DNA of 64,000 nucleotides, taken from positions 1-64,000 of the forward strand of contig JAZUFZ010000030.1 of the NCBI GenBank assembly GCA_045640985.1, given 5' to 3'. Source of the stretch: Colimorpha sp045640985 (GTDB taxonomy: Bacteria > Bacteroidota > Bacteroidia > Bacteroidales > P3). Positions 52,714-62,138 of the stretch are shown here, in pieces. The notes beneath the pieces are model-generated. The model did no database searches, had not been told where the DNA came from, and saw nothing but the letters and a program-made list of their open reading frames with translations. Within the stretch, counting starts at the first letter, position 1. Each line of letters begins with the position of its first letter. Position numbers and translations under genes: made by a program.

Positions 52714-53672
52714 TTGAAAGGATGTTGCGTTAATGGGAATTTTGCGAATGGGTGGTAATCGCCTTCCAGTCCTACAGGAGTTGCCTTACGGATGTCGTGC
52801 ACCACCTGAATGCAATTACGGGCTTCTGCTATGCCGAATCCTCTGCCTGCAAGAATTTCTTCATAGCTCTTGGTATGGAGTTCCGTAAATCCGGCGCTGA
52901 ACTCAAATTCATCGCCGTCCACCATAATGGTTCTGTAGGTACGCATTCCCTTGCTGGTTGCTTCTTCGGGCAGATGGTCGGCATTGATACTCAAGAAATA
53001 GCGCACCCGTGCCTGCTTCAGTTCCAGATATCCTGCCACGCGGTCATGAGAAGCCACATGTACGATGTTTTTCTGCACAGGTCCGAATATCCAGCAGAGC
53101 ATATCATAGAAATGAACACCTATGTTGGTAGCTACGCCGCCACTCTTATGCTCATCGCCTTTCCAGGAGGTGTAATACCAGTTGCCACGCGAAGTGATAT
53201 AAGTCAGATCCACATCGTAAATCTTATCCTTAGGGCCTTCTGCAATTTTCTTCTTCAACGCCACAACCGACTCATGCAGACGCAGCTGAAGAATAGTATA
53301 GGCATGTTTTCCTGTCTCCTGCTCCACCTGTTCCAGGGCATCTATATTCCAGGGGTTCAACACCACCGGTTTCTCGCAAATCACATCAGCCCCCAACCGG
53401 AGACCGTAACGGGTATGCGCGTCATGGAGATAATTTGGGGTACAAACCGACACATAATCTATGGTCTGTCCTTTTTCTTTCAGACGCGAGTTATGGCGGT
53501 CAAACAGTTCCTGCTCCGTAAAGAAAGAGGCCTGAGGAAAATAACTGTCAATAATGCCTACGCTGTCACAGCGGTCGTATGCCGAAAGCAGGATATTTCC
53601 TGTATCCTTGATAGCTTTCAGATGACGGGGGGCGATATATCCGCCTACCCCTATAAGTGCAAAATTACTCAT
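52707..53672 (-). CDS. Gfo/Idh/MocA oxidoreductase, WlbA/WbpB-like
   Basis: 321 residues. An N-terminal Rossmann domain (NFALIGVGGYIAPRHLKAI), the EKPVVLNPWN motif of the family, and GVATNIGVHFYDMLCWIFGP in the C-terminal domain. The start and length match WlbA/WbpB, the NAD enzyme that oxidises the C3 hydroxyl of UDP-GlcNAc uronate. With the next two genes it forms the three-step route to UDP-2,3-diacetamido-2,3-dideoxy uronate. The first enzyme of the route (UDP-GlcNAc 6-dehydrogenase) is not in the window. Confidence 0.92.
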   Translation of the reverse strand: MSNFALIGVGGYIAPRHLKAIKDTGNILLSAYDRCDSVGIIDSYFPQASFFTEQELFDRHNSRLKEKGQTIDYVSVCTPNYLHDAHTRYGLRLGADVICEKPVVLNPWNIDALEQVEQETGKHAYTILQLRLHESVVALKKKIAEGPKDKIYDVDLTYITSRGNWYYTSWKGDEHKSGGVATNIGVHFYDMLCWIFGPVQKNIVHVASHDRVAGYLELKQARVRYFLSINADHLPEEATSKGMRTYRTIMVDGDEFEFSAGFTELHTKSYEEILAGRGFGIAEARNCIQVVHDIRKATPVGLEGDYHPFAKFPLTQHPFKW

Positions 53673-53701
53673 AATTTCTAATATCTATGACAATCTACTA
53701 A

Positions 53702-54559
53702 TCACATATTTTTGATACATGTCTGCAGGCTCTCCGTCCAATAGGGAACCTCAAGCATGAATGTTTCCTTGAATTTGGTTTTGTCCAATACCGAGAAACT
53801 CGGACGCACCACCTTGCTCGGGAACTCATTGCTGTGGCAAGGCAGAATACGGCATCGGGTGATGCCTGCCTGACGGGCAATCTCTTTCGAGAAGTCAAAC
53901 CAGCTGCACACCCCTTCGTTGCTGTAGTGGTATATGCCTTCGTGTCCTTGATACTGATTGTTTTCAATAATCCGGCAGATGGCCTCCGCAAGGTCTCCCG
54001 CATACGTAGGGGTTCCTACCTGGTCAAACACGACCTTCCTTACGTCACTTTCGGGAAGCACTCTCAGCATAGTCTTCAGGAAATTGTTTCCGAACTCGCT
54101 GTAAAGCCATGCCGTACGGAAAATCACATAACGGCAACCCACTTCCTGTATTGCCTTCTCGCCGTTGAGTTTGGTGTGGCCGTAAGCTCCCGTGGGGTTC
54201 ACCGGTTCCGCTTCCGTACAAGGGGTATTGTTGCGATTTCCGCCGAACACATAATCCGTTGATATATGGAACAATGTGCCATCTACAGCTTTCATGGCTT
54301 CTGCCAGATAGCGTACCGCTTCACAGTTCAGCACATTTGCCCGGGCCTCGTCATCTTCAGCCTTATCTACATTGGTGTAAGCCGCACAGTTCACGATTAT
54401 CTCCACCCGGTTTCCCTCCACGAACCGGAGTACAGCCTCGCGGTTGGTGATATCGAGTTCCGCCACATCGGTATAGATATAGTGATGCTTCGACTTTGCG
54501 CCCTGAAGCCTTATATGGTTTCCCAACTGTCCGTTTGCACCTGTTACCAGTATATTCAT
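53702..54559 (-). CDS. rfbD: dTDP-4-dehydrorhamnose reductase
   Basis: 285 residues, SDR family. MNILVTGANGQLGNHIRLQG is the nucleotide-binding start; NCAAYTNVDKAEDD and STDYVFGG follow, with YGHTKLNGEKA giving the catalytic YxxxK. It reduces dTDP-4-keto-L-rhamnose to dTDP-L-rhamnose. The start shares one base with the rfbC stop. Confidence 0.95.
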   Translation of the reverse strand: MNILVTGANGQLGNHIRLQGAKSKHHYIYTDVAELDITNREAVLRFVEGNRVEIIVNCAAYTNVDKAEDDEARANVLNCEAVRYLAEAMKAVDGTLFHISTDYVFGGNRNNTPCTEAEPVNPTGAYGHTKLNGEKAIQEVGCRYVIFRTAWLYSEFGNNFLKTMLRVLPESDVRKVVFDQVGTPTYAGDLAEAICRIIENNQYQGHEGIYHYSNEGVCSWFDFSKEIARQAGITRCRILPCHSNEFPSKVVRPSFSVLDKTKFKETFMLEVPYWTESLQTCIKNM

Positions 54560-55110
54560 CAGAATGGCGATATAAATTCGTTAAACATAGGGTTATGCTT
54601 GTCCTTTTCGGAAAGGAGTACATCTTTTTCATCCAACTGCCAGTCAATCTTCAAGGTCGGGTCATTCCAGGCGATAGCGCCTTCACTCTGTGGAGCATAG
54701 AACTCATCGCACTTATACTGGAATACCGCTGTCTCGCTCAGGACCGAAAAACCGTGAGCAAAGCCTTTAGGGATGAAGAACTGAAGATGGTTTTCCTCCG
54801 TAAGTTCCACTGCCACATAGTTTCCGTATGTTGCTGAATCCTTGCGGATATCCACCGCCACATCCAGCACACGGCCTTTCACAACCCGCACCAGCTTACT
54901 CTGGGTATAGGGCGGCTTCTGGAAATGCAATCCGCGCAGAACCCCATAACTCGACTTGGACTCATTGTCCTGCACGAAAGTGATATCCAGACCCGTCTTT
55001 TCACGAAACTCGCGTTCGTTGTAGCTCTCAAAGAAATAGCCGCGGGCATCCCCAAAAACCTTGGGTTCAATGATATAGACCCCTTCTATTGCTGTTTTTC
55101 TTACTTCCAT
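54559..55110 (-). CDS. rfbC: dTDP-4-dehydrorhamnose 3,5-epimerase
   Basis: 183 residues, cupin fold. GVYIIEPKVFGDARGYFFES, QDNESKSSYGVLRGLHFQKP (containing the conserved RGLHFQ) and FIPKGFAHGF are family signatures. It epimerises C3 and C5 of the 4-keto sugar. It lies one nt after rfbA and one base into rfbD. Confidence 0.96.
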   Translation of the reverse strand: MEVRKTAIEGVYIIEPKVFGDARGYFFESYNEREFREKTGLDITFVQDNESKSSYGVLRGLHFQKPPYTQSKLVRVVKGRVLDVAVDIRKDSATYGNYVAVELTEENHLQFFIPKGFAHGFSVLSETAVFQYKCDEFYAPQSEGAIAWNDPTLKIDWQLDEKDVLLSEKDKHNPMFNEFISPF

Positions 55111-55111
55111 A

Positions 55112-55990
55112 TTATTTCCCTTCTGCCAGTTTAAGAAGATACTGTCCGTATGGATTCTTGATCATCGGCTGGGCAATTCTGCGCAGATCTTCGGCAGTAA
55201 TCCAACCTTTCTCGAAAGCGATACTTTCCAGACATGCCACCTTCAGGCCCTGACGCTTTTCGATTACCTCGATGAACGTAGAAGCCTCAGCCAGTGAATC
55301 ATGCGTACCCGTATCCAGCCATGCGAACCCACGGCCCAGCAGTTTCACCTTCAATTCCCCATCTTCCAGAAAACGCTGGTTCACAGTGGTAATCTCCAGT
55401 TCTCCGCGAGCCGACGGCTTGATGGTCTTAGCCACCTCAACCACTTTGTTTGGATAGAAGTAGAGACCCACAACCGCATAGTTGGATTTAGGCTCTTTGG
55501 GCTTTTCCTCAATCGAGAGCACATTGCCCGCAGCATCAAACTCCGCCACGCCATAGCGCTCAGGATCCGCCACCCAGTAGCCGAATACCGTAGCCTTCTG
55601 TTCCTGTTCAGCCGTAGCCACGGCCTCACGCATCAGCTGTCCGAGACCGTTGCCCTGGAAGATATTGTCGCCCAGCACCAGACACACCGAGTCATCCCCG
55701 ATGAATTCTTCTCCGATAATGAACGCCTGAGCCAGACCGTCCGGCGAGGGCTGCTCCGCATAACTGAAGTGTACTCCATAATCGGAGCCGTCACCCAACA
55801 GGCGCTTGAACCCAGGAAGATCGGTAGGGGTTGAAATTATCAATATGTCGCGGATGCCGGCAATCATCAATACCGATATCGGATAATAGACCATCGGCTT
55901 GTCGTAAATCGGCAGAAGCTGCTTGCTTACACCTTTCGTGATAGGGTATAATCTGGTGCCGGAGCCACCGGCCAATACAATTCCTTTCAT
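55112..55990 (-). CDS. rfbA: glucose-1-phosphate thymidylyltransferase
   Basis: 292 residues from the ATG at 55990 (MKGIVLAGGSGTRLYPITKG), the usual family start; an ATG three codons earlier is also in frame. GVSKQLLPIYDKPMVYYPIS, LGDNIFQGNGL and GFAWLDTGTHDSLAEAS are typical. It makes dTDP-glucose, the entry to dTDP-rhamnose. The next enzyme, rfbB (4,6-dehydratase), is missing from this cluster. It leads the nine-gene minus-strand run, with its own promoter near 56090-56119. Confidence 0.95.
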   Translation of the reverse strand: MKGIVLAGGSGTRLYPITKGVSKQLLPIYDKPMVYYPISVLMIAGIRDILIISTPTDLPGFKRLLGDGSDYGVHFSYAEQPSPDGLAQAFIIGEEFIGDDSVCLVLGDNIFQGNGLGQLMREAVATAEQEQKATVFGYWVADPERYGVAEFDAAGNVLSIEEKPKEPKSNYAVVGLYFYPNKVVEVAKTIKPSARGELEITTVNQRFLEDGELKVKLLGRGFAWLDTGTHDSLAEASTFIEVIEKRQGLKVACLESIAFEKGWITAEDLRRIAQPMIKNPYGQYLLKLAEGK

Positions 55991-55999
55991 ATTCCACAA

Positions 56000-56253
56000 A
56001 GTTTTCGCCCGCGTACGCGAGCAATATTTATTTATTATTCAGTTTCTTACGACGAAAATAAGAGGTTTTCTCCCTTTTTCTTTGTTCTGCAAAGATACGA
56101 AAAATATCCGACACCGCAACTATTTTATGATTTTTTTTAATCCAATGAATAAAAACGCCCCTCTATTCAGTCCCGTGGCGGCCTTCGTGGCCTGACCCGG
56201 ACCGCAACCGTTCCAACCTTGAAATTTCCCGGATTATATTGCAGAAATCAGCC
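56000..56253. other. intergenic stretch upstream of rfbA
   Basis: Contains the rfbA promoter; beyond it up to repeat copy D I see no gene or RNA. Confidence 0.5.
56090..56119 (-). promoter_or_regulatory. promoter of the rfbA-to-comEC run
   Basis: On the minus strand TTG (56119-56117), 19-nt gap, then TATCTTTG (56097-56090) followed by C. About 90-100 nt of leader precede rfbA. Confidence 0.75.
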
Positions 56254-56372
56254 GGTATCTTCGGTCTATCTTTTTTTTATCTTCTTTTTATCTTTTTTCT
56301 ATCTCTTATCTTTAGAAAAGGAGATAAAAAGAAGTTAATATGGAGATAAAAAGAAGATAGAAGGGAGTTACC
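56254..56372. repeat. palindromic 11-bp-unit repeat, copy D (one arm eroded)
   Basis: The right arm is intact, identical in unit order to copy C (GAGATAAAAAG, AAGTTAATATG, GAGATAAAAAG, AAGATAGAAGG, GAGTTACC). The left arm is recognisable (TCTTTTTATCTTTTTTCTAT) but its outer end is degenerate, reading GGTATCTTCGGTC where other copies have GGTAACTCCC. It lies in the divergent gap between rfbA and the nucleotidyltransferase. Confidence 0.85.
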
Positions 56373-56526
56373 CGCTATAAACCGCACAGAAACAGCAAGG
56401 AAGGTAACAGGGAAAATCGGGGCGGCAGGGATGGAGAACTTCATGAGAATAATCCATGGGTTAGGGCTGAAATAATATTTGACCACGGATGCAATATTCA
56501 GGGCTTTTCAACGTTATAGAGATTAT

Positions 56527-57267
56527 ATGAAAATACAGGCTTTTATTCCGGCGGCAGGATTGGGCACACGCCTCAAACCCCTTACCGACCAGCGCCCCAA
56601 GGCACTGGTAGAGGTGGATGGGAAACCCTTGCTGGAACTGCTGATTGAGAAGCTCTCCGCAATGGGTGCTTCGCCTATCGTGATAAACGTCCACCATTTC
56701 GGCGAACAGATTGTAGAATACATAGAATCAAGGCATTGGAACTCCGAAATCCGCATATCGGATGAACGTGAGTTGCTGCTCGACACAGGCGGAGGACTGA
56801 AAAGGGCGGAAAAACTGCTGGAAAAAGACCTACCCGTACTGATTCACAACGTGGATGTGATTGAGCACATAAATCTGGAAGCAATGTATGCGCAACATAC
56901 TGATAACAAGGACATCGCAACCCTTGCAGTGAGTGAACGCGACACCTCAAGGTATCTGCTTTTCGACCCACTCCATCACCTGACGGGATGGCATAACAGG
57001 AACACAGAAGAATATCTATGGGTAAAGGAGGCCAGAAAAGATGCTAAACATCTTGCTTTCAGTGGTATAGCATTAGTAGAACCTCAACTGTTGGCCCTGA
57101 TGCCTGAAGCCGACCGTCCCTACCCTATTATTCCCGCCTATCTGGAGATAGCCAAACATCATACTATCAGCAGCTTCGAGCATTCTAAAGAGGACTGGCT
57201 GGACGTAGGAAAACCCGAAACATTAGCAATAGCAGCACAAAAACAAAGACTATGGAAACTTTCTTGA
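56527..57267 (+). CDS. sugar-1-phosphate nucleotidyltransferase (MurU/RmlA-like)
   Basis: 246 residues from the ATG at 56527 (MKIQAFIPAAGLGTRLKPLT), the normal start; an earlier in-frame ATG at 56479 adds an atypical tail. PAAGLGTRLKPLTDQRPKAL is the nucleotide-binding motif, with PVLIHNVDVIEH giving the metal Asp. The size and sequence suggest the MurU (MurNAc-1-phosphate uridylyltransferase) or mannose-1-phosphate guanylyltransferase group; the choice is not settled by eye. No sugar kinase partner (AmgK) is adjacent. It overlaps the nuclease gene by 16 nt. Confidence 0.85.
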   Translation: MKIQAFIPAAGLGTRLKPLTDQRPKALVEVDGKPLLELLIEKLSAMGASPIVINVHHFGEQIVEYIESRHWNSEIRISDERELLLDTGGGLKRAEKLLEKDLPVLIHNVDVIEHINLEAMYAQHTDNKDIATLAVSERDTSRYLLFDPLHHLTGWHNRNTEEYLWVKEARKDAKHLAFSGIALVEPQLLALMPEADRPYPIIPAYLEIAKHHTISSFEHSKEDWLDVGKPETLAIAAQKQRLWKLS

Positions 57268-60068
57268 AAGAAATAGCCAAAAGGCTGGAAGAAAAACACG
57301 CCGGAAACCTTGACCAGATTATGGTGGTATTCAACAACCACCGCTCGGGTTCATTCTTCCGGAACTATTATACCGAGAAAAGCAGGAACGAGGGAAAGTC
57401 TTTCTACTACCCGAAGATTCTGGGCATTGACGACCTTGTTTCTCAACTGGGCGGACTGGAAATCATTCCAAATGAGCTTCTCCTGTTTGAACTCTTTGAC
57501 ATTCATCGGGAACTGGACGCGCCCGACCGGAAATATGAGAACTTTGAAGATTTCATTTCATTCGGAGAAATGATGCTGAACGACTTCTCGGAGGTGGACC
57601 TGTATATGGTTGATGCCAAAGCGCTCTTCCTGAATCTGTTTGAACAGAAGCGGCTGGGAGAATGGGACATAGATGAGCCGAGCCTCAACCCGATGCAGAA
57701 AAAATACCTGAGTTTCTACAAATCGCTATACGACTACTATGACAAACTTCACGCCCGACTGATGGAAAAGCGGAGGGCCTTCAGCGGAATGGCCTACCGG
57801 TATGTGGCAGAGAATATTGACAAACTGGCAGATACGCTGAAATGCGAGCATATCTACTTTGTAGGATTCAACGCCCTTTCCGAGTGCGAAAGGAAGATTA
57901 TCAACACCTTCTCGCGACGTGGAAAAGGCAGTATGATTACCGACGGAGACCCATACTATTATGATGATCCCAACCAGGAAGCAGGATATTTCCTGAGAAA
58001 GCATAAAGATGACTCAACCGAAAAGAAGGAATACAAGTCCCATTTCGAAGAAAAAAAAGATGTGAAGATTGTCAGTTGTCCGGAAAACGTGCTGCAGACC
58101 AAATATGCGGGCGAAATTCTGAACAATATGCTGCAAGCGAAGGACAATCATAACGTACTTGAAAGCACATCTATAGTACTGGCTGACGAAACGCTGCTGC
58201 CCGCCATGCTCAATTCTTTGCCCAAAGGGGTAAATGCTGCCAACATCACTATGGGTATGGCATACATCTACAGCGACATACATGCGCTTGTAGCGAAACT
58301 GTTCAGTCTCTATGCCCGCAGCCGTCAGACACGGTTCTACCACACCGACATTCTGGAAGTACTTTCAGACAACATTGTGGGAAAGCTTCTGAAAACAAGA
58401 GGAGTACGTTCCAAAATCAAGGACTACCAGATTCAGAAACATGCCATCACAATGGATGCAGCAGAATTGCGAACGATGGCAGAAGCGGAGGAAATCAACC
58501 TTGAAAGTGTTTCCTATCTATTTGAGGAAGGGGAACTGGGAGTAGATGAATTCCTGGCAATCCTGGAGCGGCTGACGGAAGACTTGAAACAGGCAGACGT
58601 TCTGGCGGAAACCCCGAAGGAATCGGAGTCGTTGAATTGCCTTTCTGAACTGGTTCAGTATTTCAAGGAACTGCAAGCCCAATACCATTATATCACAAGC
58701 CTCAATACCCTCCAGAAGATTTACAGCCGACTGGCATCACGGAGAAACATCTCATTTAAAGGAAACCCGATGGCAGGATTGCAGATACTGGGTGTGCTGG
58801 AGACCCGAAACCTCGACTTTGAAAAGGTTATTATGCTTTCGGTAAATGAGGGGCTGCTGCCGTCAGGGAAGAAGGACAACACGCTGATTCCAATGAGTTT
58901 GAAACGGGAATTCCGACTGCCCACATATATAGAGAAAGATGCCGTATATGCCTATCATTTCTTCCGATTCCTGCAACGGGCAAAAGATATTTATCTGATC
59001 TACAGCACAGATGCCTCCGGCATGGGGAAAGGAGAACGAAGCCGGTTTATCATGCAGCTGAAGGACGAACTGGCGGAACGCTATCCGGAACATATCAACG
59101 TGGAGGAGATTACTGTAACCGTGGAAAACGAAGCTGTTGAAAGTCCGTTTATATCAGAGGTACAGAAAGAAGAATGGATGATGAAACGGCTTTCGGAAAT
59201 TGCGGAAAAAGGATTCTCGCCGTCTGCCCTTAACACCTATCTGGACTGCCCGCTGAATTTCTATTACCAGAAAATTGCCCGTATAGACAACGATGAGGAA
59301 CTTTCGGATGAGATGGATGACAGCGAACTTGGTACTTGCATACACAAGATACTTGAGGACATCTACAGACCTACCATAGGGAAACCGCTGGAGAAGGCTT
59401 ACCTGAAAGAAGTACTTGGTGAGTATGAATCTCTGGTAGATAAATACTTTGAAGAAACCATCTGGAAAGGAGAAAGCCACGAAGGCAAGAACTATTTCCT
59501 GAACGCTGTGGCTAAGATTCAGATAAAGAACCGACTGGAGAAAGACCTTTCCCTGCTGGAATCAGGGAAAAGCCTCACCATTAAGATGGTGGAACAGAAC
59601 ATGGAAGCCTCGCTGAAAAATGCGGTAAAGATACAGGGAACCACAGACCGCGTGGACTGCATTGACGGAAAGGAAACCCGTGTCGTGGATTACAAAACCG
59701 GAAATGTAGATGAAAAAAAGGAACTGCAAGTGGTGGGCCTGACCAACGGACTGGAGAAGATACCGGGAAAATGGTTTCAGCTGGCGACCTACGCCTGGCT
59801 CTACCAGAAAGAAAACGGCACAACTTCTGTAACTTCGGGTATCATGCCACTCCGAAAACTAAACCAGGACTTTCTGAAAGCCATGACGGACGGGAAAGAC
59901 TATTTTGAAGGAAAGGATTTTGAAAACATAGAGCAACTGCTGACCCAAATTACCACGGAAATCATGGACAAAAATATCCCATTCCGTGCGAATCCGAAAT
60001 CCAACAGCTGTATTTATTGCCCCCTGGTAGAGTCCTGCCAGCCGGACGCCAAGAAAAAAAAGTTTTGA
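57252..60068 (+). CDS. AddB-like PD-(D/E)XK nuclease / inactive-helicase protein
   Basis: 938 residues. The C-terminal third is a RecB-family nuclease domain: FSPSALNTYLDCPLNFYYQK, GTCIHKILEDIYRP, a catalytic DRVDCIDGKETRVVDYKTGN, and CIYCPLVESC. The cysteines (DCPLNF and CIYC...ESC) fit the iron-sulphur cluster of AddB and related nucleases. The N-terminal part resembles the UvrD-like folds of AddB without a clear Walker A motif (IMVVFNNHRSGSFFRNYY at the position of the P-loop). In AddAB it would pair with an AddA helicase-nuclease to process double-strand breaks; no addA is in the window. It overlaps the nucleotidyltransferase gene by 16 nt. Confidence 0.88.
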   Translation: METFLKEIAKRLEEKHAGNLDQIMVVFNNHRSGSFFRNYYTEKSRNEGKSFYYPKILGIDDLVSQLGGLEIIPNELLLFELFDIHRELDAPDRKYENFEDFISFGEMMLNDFSEVDLYMVDAKALFLNLFEQKRLGEWDIDEPSLNPMQKKYLSFYKSLYDYYDKLHARLMEKRRAFSGMAYRYVAENIDKLADTLKCEHIYFVGFNALSECERKIINTFSRRGKGSMITDGDPYYYDDPNQEAGYFLRKHKDDSTEKKEYKSHFEEKKDVKIVSCPENVLQTKYAGEILNNMLQAKDNHNVLESTSIVLADETLLPAMLNSLPKGVNAANITMGMAYIYSDIHALVAKLFSLYARSRQTRFYHTDILEVLSDNIVGKLLKTRGVRSKIKDYQIQKHAITMDAAELRTMAEAEEINLESVSYLFEEGELGVDEFLAILERLTEDLKQADVLAETPKESESLNCLSELVQYFKELQAQYHYITSLNTLQKIYSRLASRRNISFKGNPMAGLQILGVLETRNLDFEKVIMLSVNEGLLPSGKKDNTLIPMSLKREFRLPTYIEKDAVYAYHFFRFLQRAKDIYLIYSTDASGMGKGERSRFIMQLKDELAERYPEHINVEEITVTVENEAVESPFISEVQKEEWMMKRLSEIAEKGFSPSALNTYLDCPLNFYYQKIARIDNDEELSDEMDDSELGTCIHKILEDIYRPTIGKPLEKAYLKEVLGEYESLVDKYFEETIWKGESHEGKNYFLNAVAKIQIKNRLEKDLSLLESGKSLTIKMVEQNMEASLKNAVKIQGTTDRVDCIDGKETRVVDYKTGNVDEKKELQVVGLTNGLEKIPGKWFQLATYAWLYQKENGTTSVTSGIMPLRKLNQDFLKAMTDGKDYFEGKDFENIEQLLTQITTEIMDKNIPFRANPKSNSCIYCPLVESCQPDAKKKKF

Positions 60069-60097
60069 AAATAATGTAACATATAAAAAATAATTCG

Positions 60098-60105
60098 TAT
60101 ATTTG
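60098..60105 (+). promoter_or_regulatory. -7 element upstream of the OmpA/TPR lipoprotein gene
   Basis: TATATTTG followed by C, giving a leader of about 125 nt that holds a small hairpin GTCGG-GCGA-CCGAC (60204-60217). The -33 region (near 60074-60079) is only a weak match. Confidence 0.6.
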
Positions 60106-60238
60106 CACGTTCAAAATACACATTTTAACTACCAGAAAGGCAGAAGAGAAATGTGTATATAATTGTAAATAAGCGAATAAGTAAACACAAAAATAAAATA
60201 AGCGTCGGGCGACCGACATAAAAAAAGCAATATTCTAT

Positions 60239-62065
60239 ATGAAAAAAGTACTATTTACCATGGTTATCGTGTCAGTTTTGCTGACTGGATGTAGTGGACT
60301 TTCTAAGATGAAAAGAAAGAGTGCCAATGTGCGTATTCAGGCCAATCCCAACCCAGTAGAGACCATGGATGATAAAGTGGTGGTTAATTTCACAGGTATG
60401 ATACCTGAGAAATATTTCGCCAAGAATGTAGCTGTATATGTACAACCTCAGTTTGAGTGGGAAGGCGGCGTAGTACTGCTTGAACCCATGACGCTGAAAG
60501 GCGAAAATGTAACCGGCGACGGAACTACCATCAACTACCAGAATGGCGGCCGCTTTACCTACAAGGACAACTTCAACTTCAAGGAAGGCATGGAAACAGG
60601 ACGCGTGACCCTGACTCCTATCGGATACAAGGCTTCCACCACCGACGAATTTGCCAACTATCCTGAAGAAATCATCCAGAACCACAAGGGTGTAGAATTT
60701 CCTACCGTACTGATTTCTGACGGTGTAAACAACACCTCCTCTTGGGTAAATATCCGTGGTAACATTTCCATCGCCCCTATCAACTACAACAAGGCTCAGG
60801 GAGTTGTAGAAACAGCAGATATCTACTTCGAGAACGGCGGATCAAAACTGGATTGGAATTTCAGTATGAACCGTAGATTTGACGCACAATACACCGTCAA
60901 TGACCTGAAACGCATCATGCTGGAAAACGGACTTCCCAAACAGATCAACATCACCGGATGGGCATCCCCTGAAGGTGAAGAGACCAACAACGTGGGTGTT
61001 TCCAAGAATCGTGCCGATGTGGCTACCCAGCAGCTGCACCGCGTATTGGATGACGTGCTCACTACCATGGCAAAACGTGCTAAGGTATCTCCACAGAATA
61101 TTGAATACTACAAATATAACCTCATGAAACAGGTGGTTATCACTACCCGTGCAGCAGGTGAAGACTGGGTTCATTTCATTCTGATGGTTCAACAGAGCGA
61201 AATCCAGGAGAAAAACGCCATCGTGAATATCGTGGAAACCCAGCAAAACCTCATCAAGCGCGAGCAGATGATCAAGAATATGTCTGAGACCTATACCGAA
61301 CTCAGGGATGACATCTTCCCCAACCTCCGCCGTGCACAGATTGCCCTTTACTATTCTGAAGCCCGCAAGAGCGATGCTGAACTCTCAAAACAGGCTTCCC
61401 TGAATCCTGCAAAACTCAGTTTCGACGAACTGATGTATGCAGCTTATATCAACTACAACTACGACACCAAGATGAAATACTACAAATGGGCCACCGAAAA
61501 CCACAGCGCCGAATGGGCAGCATGGAACAATGCCGGTGCCATCGCATTCTATCTTGATGACTATGATGAGGCTGAACGCTATCTGAACGTAGCCCGCGAA
61601 ATGAATCCTCACAATCCTGACGTTCTCAACAATACAGGTCTGCTCTGCCTTGCCCGCAAGGACTACGCACTGGCTAAATACTACTTTGAAGAGGCACAGA
61701 AACAGGGAAGTAACGATGCTGCTGCCAACATTCCTATCCTTAACCTGAAGAAAGGAAATTATGAAGATGCTGCCAAAAACCTCAAGGCAAGTGCATGCAG
61801 CTTCAACTTGGCATTCTGTCAGTTGATGAACGATGAAACCAACAACTGTATCCGTACGTTGGATTGCTGTCTGGACCAGAATGAAGAGGTAAACTACCTG
61901 AGAGCTGTTGCATTTGCTCGTCTGGGCGACCAGAACAGCTGCTACCACAACCTTCAAGCCGCCATCGACCAGAATGCTGAACTCAAACGCAGAGCTGCGG
62001 TTGATACCGAATTCAAAGCTTACTGGGATGACGAAGAATTCAAACTGATGGTGAAACTGTACTAA
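60239..62065 (+). CDS. OmpA-like / TPR lipoprotein
   Basis: 608 residues. Lipoprotein signal MKKVLFTMVIVSVLLTGC (lipobox Cys at 18). After a beta-rich N-terminal part comes a segment like the peptidoglycan-binding OmpA fold (ITGWASPEGEETNNVGVSKN, then RADVATQQL), a helical coiled region, and C-terminal TPR units (NNAGAIAFYLDDYDEAERYL; NNTGLLCLARKDYALAKYYF; PILNLKKGNYEDAAKNL). It is probably an outer-membrane or periplasmic lipoprotein linking envelope and peptidoglycan or organising partners. It is monocistronic, with a promoter and terminator. Confidence 0.82.
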   Translation: MKKVLFTMVIVSVLLTGCSGLSKMKRKSANVRIQANPNPVETMDDKVVVNFTGMIPEKYFAKNVAVYVQPQFEWEGGVVLLEPMTLKGENVTGDGTTINYQNGGRFTYKDNFNFKEGMETGRVTLTPIGYKASTTDEFANYPEEIIQNHKGVEFPTVLISDGVNNTSSWVNIRGNISIAPINYNKAQGVVETADIYFENGGSKLDWNFSMNRRFDAQYTVNDLKRIMLENGLPKQINITGWASPEGEETNNVGVSKNRADVATQQLHRVLDDVLTTMAKRAKVSPQNIEYYKYNLMKQVVITTRAAGEDWVHFILMVQQSEIQEKNAIVNIVETQQNLIKREQMIKNMSETYTELRDDIFPNLRRAQIALYYSEARKSDAELSKQASLNPAKLSFDELMYAAYINYNYDTKMKYYKWATENHSAEWAAWNNAGAIAFYLDDYDEAERYLNVAREMNPHNPDVLNNTGLLCLARKDYALAKYYFEEAQKQGSNDAAANIPILNLKKGNYEDAAKNLKASACSFNLAFCQLMNDETNNCIRTLDCCLDQNEEVNYLRAVAFARLGDQNSCYHNLQAAIDQNAELKRRAAVDTEFKAYWDDEEFKLMVKLY

Positions 62066-62085
62066 TCAAAATACTATCAAACTAT

Positions 62086-62122
62086 AAGGAATGTAGATTG
62101 AAAGGTCTGCATTCCTTTATTT
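62086..62122 (+). terminator. terminator of the OmpA/TPR lipoprotein gene
   Basis: Stem AAGGAATG/CATTCCTT (extended by AGA/TCT) followed by a T-rich run, 20 nt after the stop and just before pssA. Confidence 0.8.
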
Positions 62123-62138
62123 TTCTAACAGAAACAAC

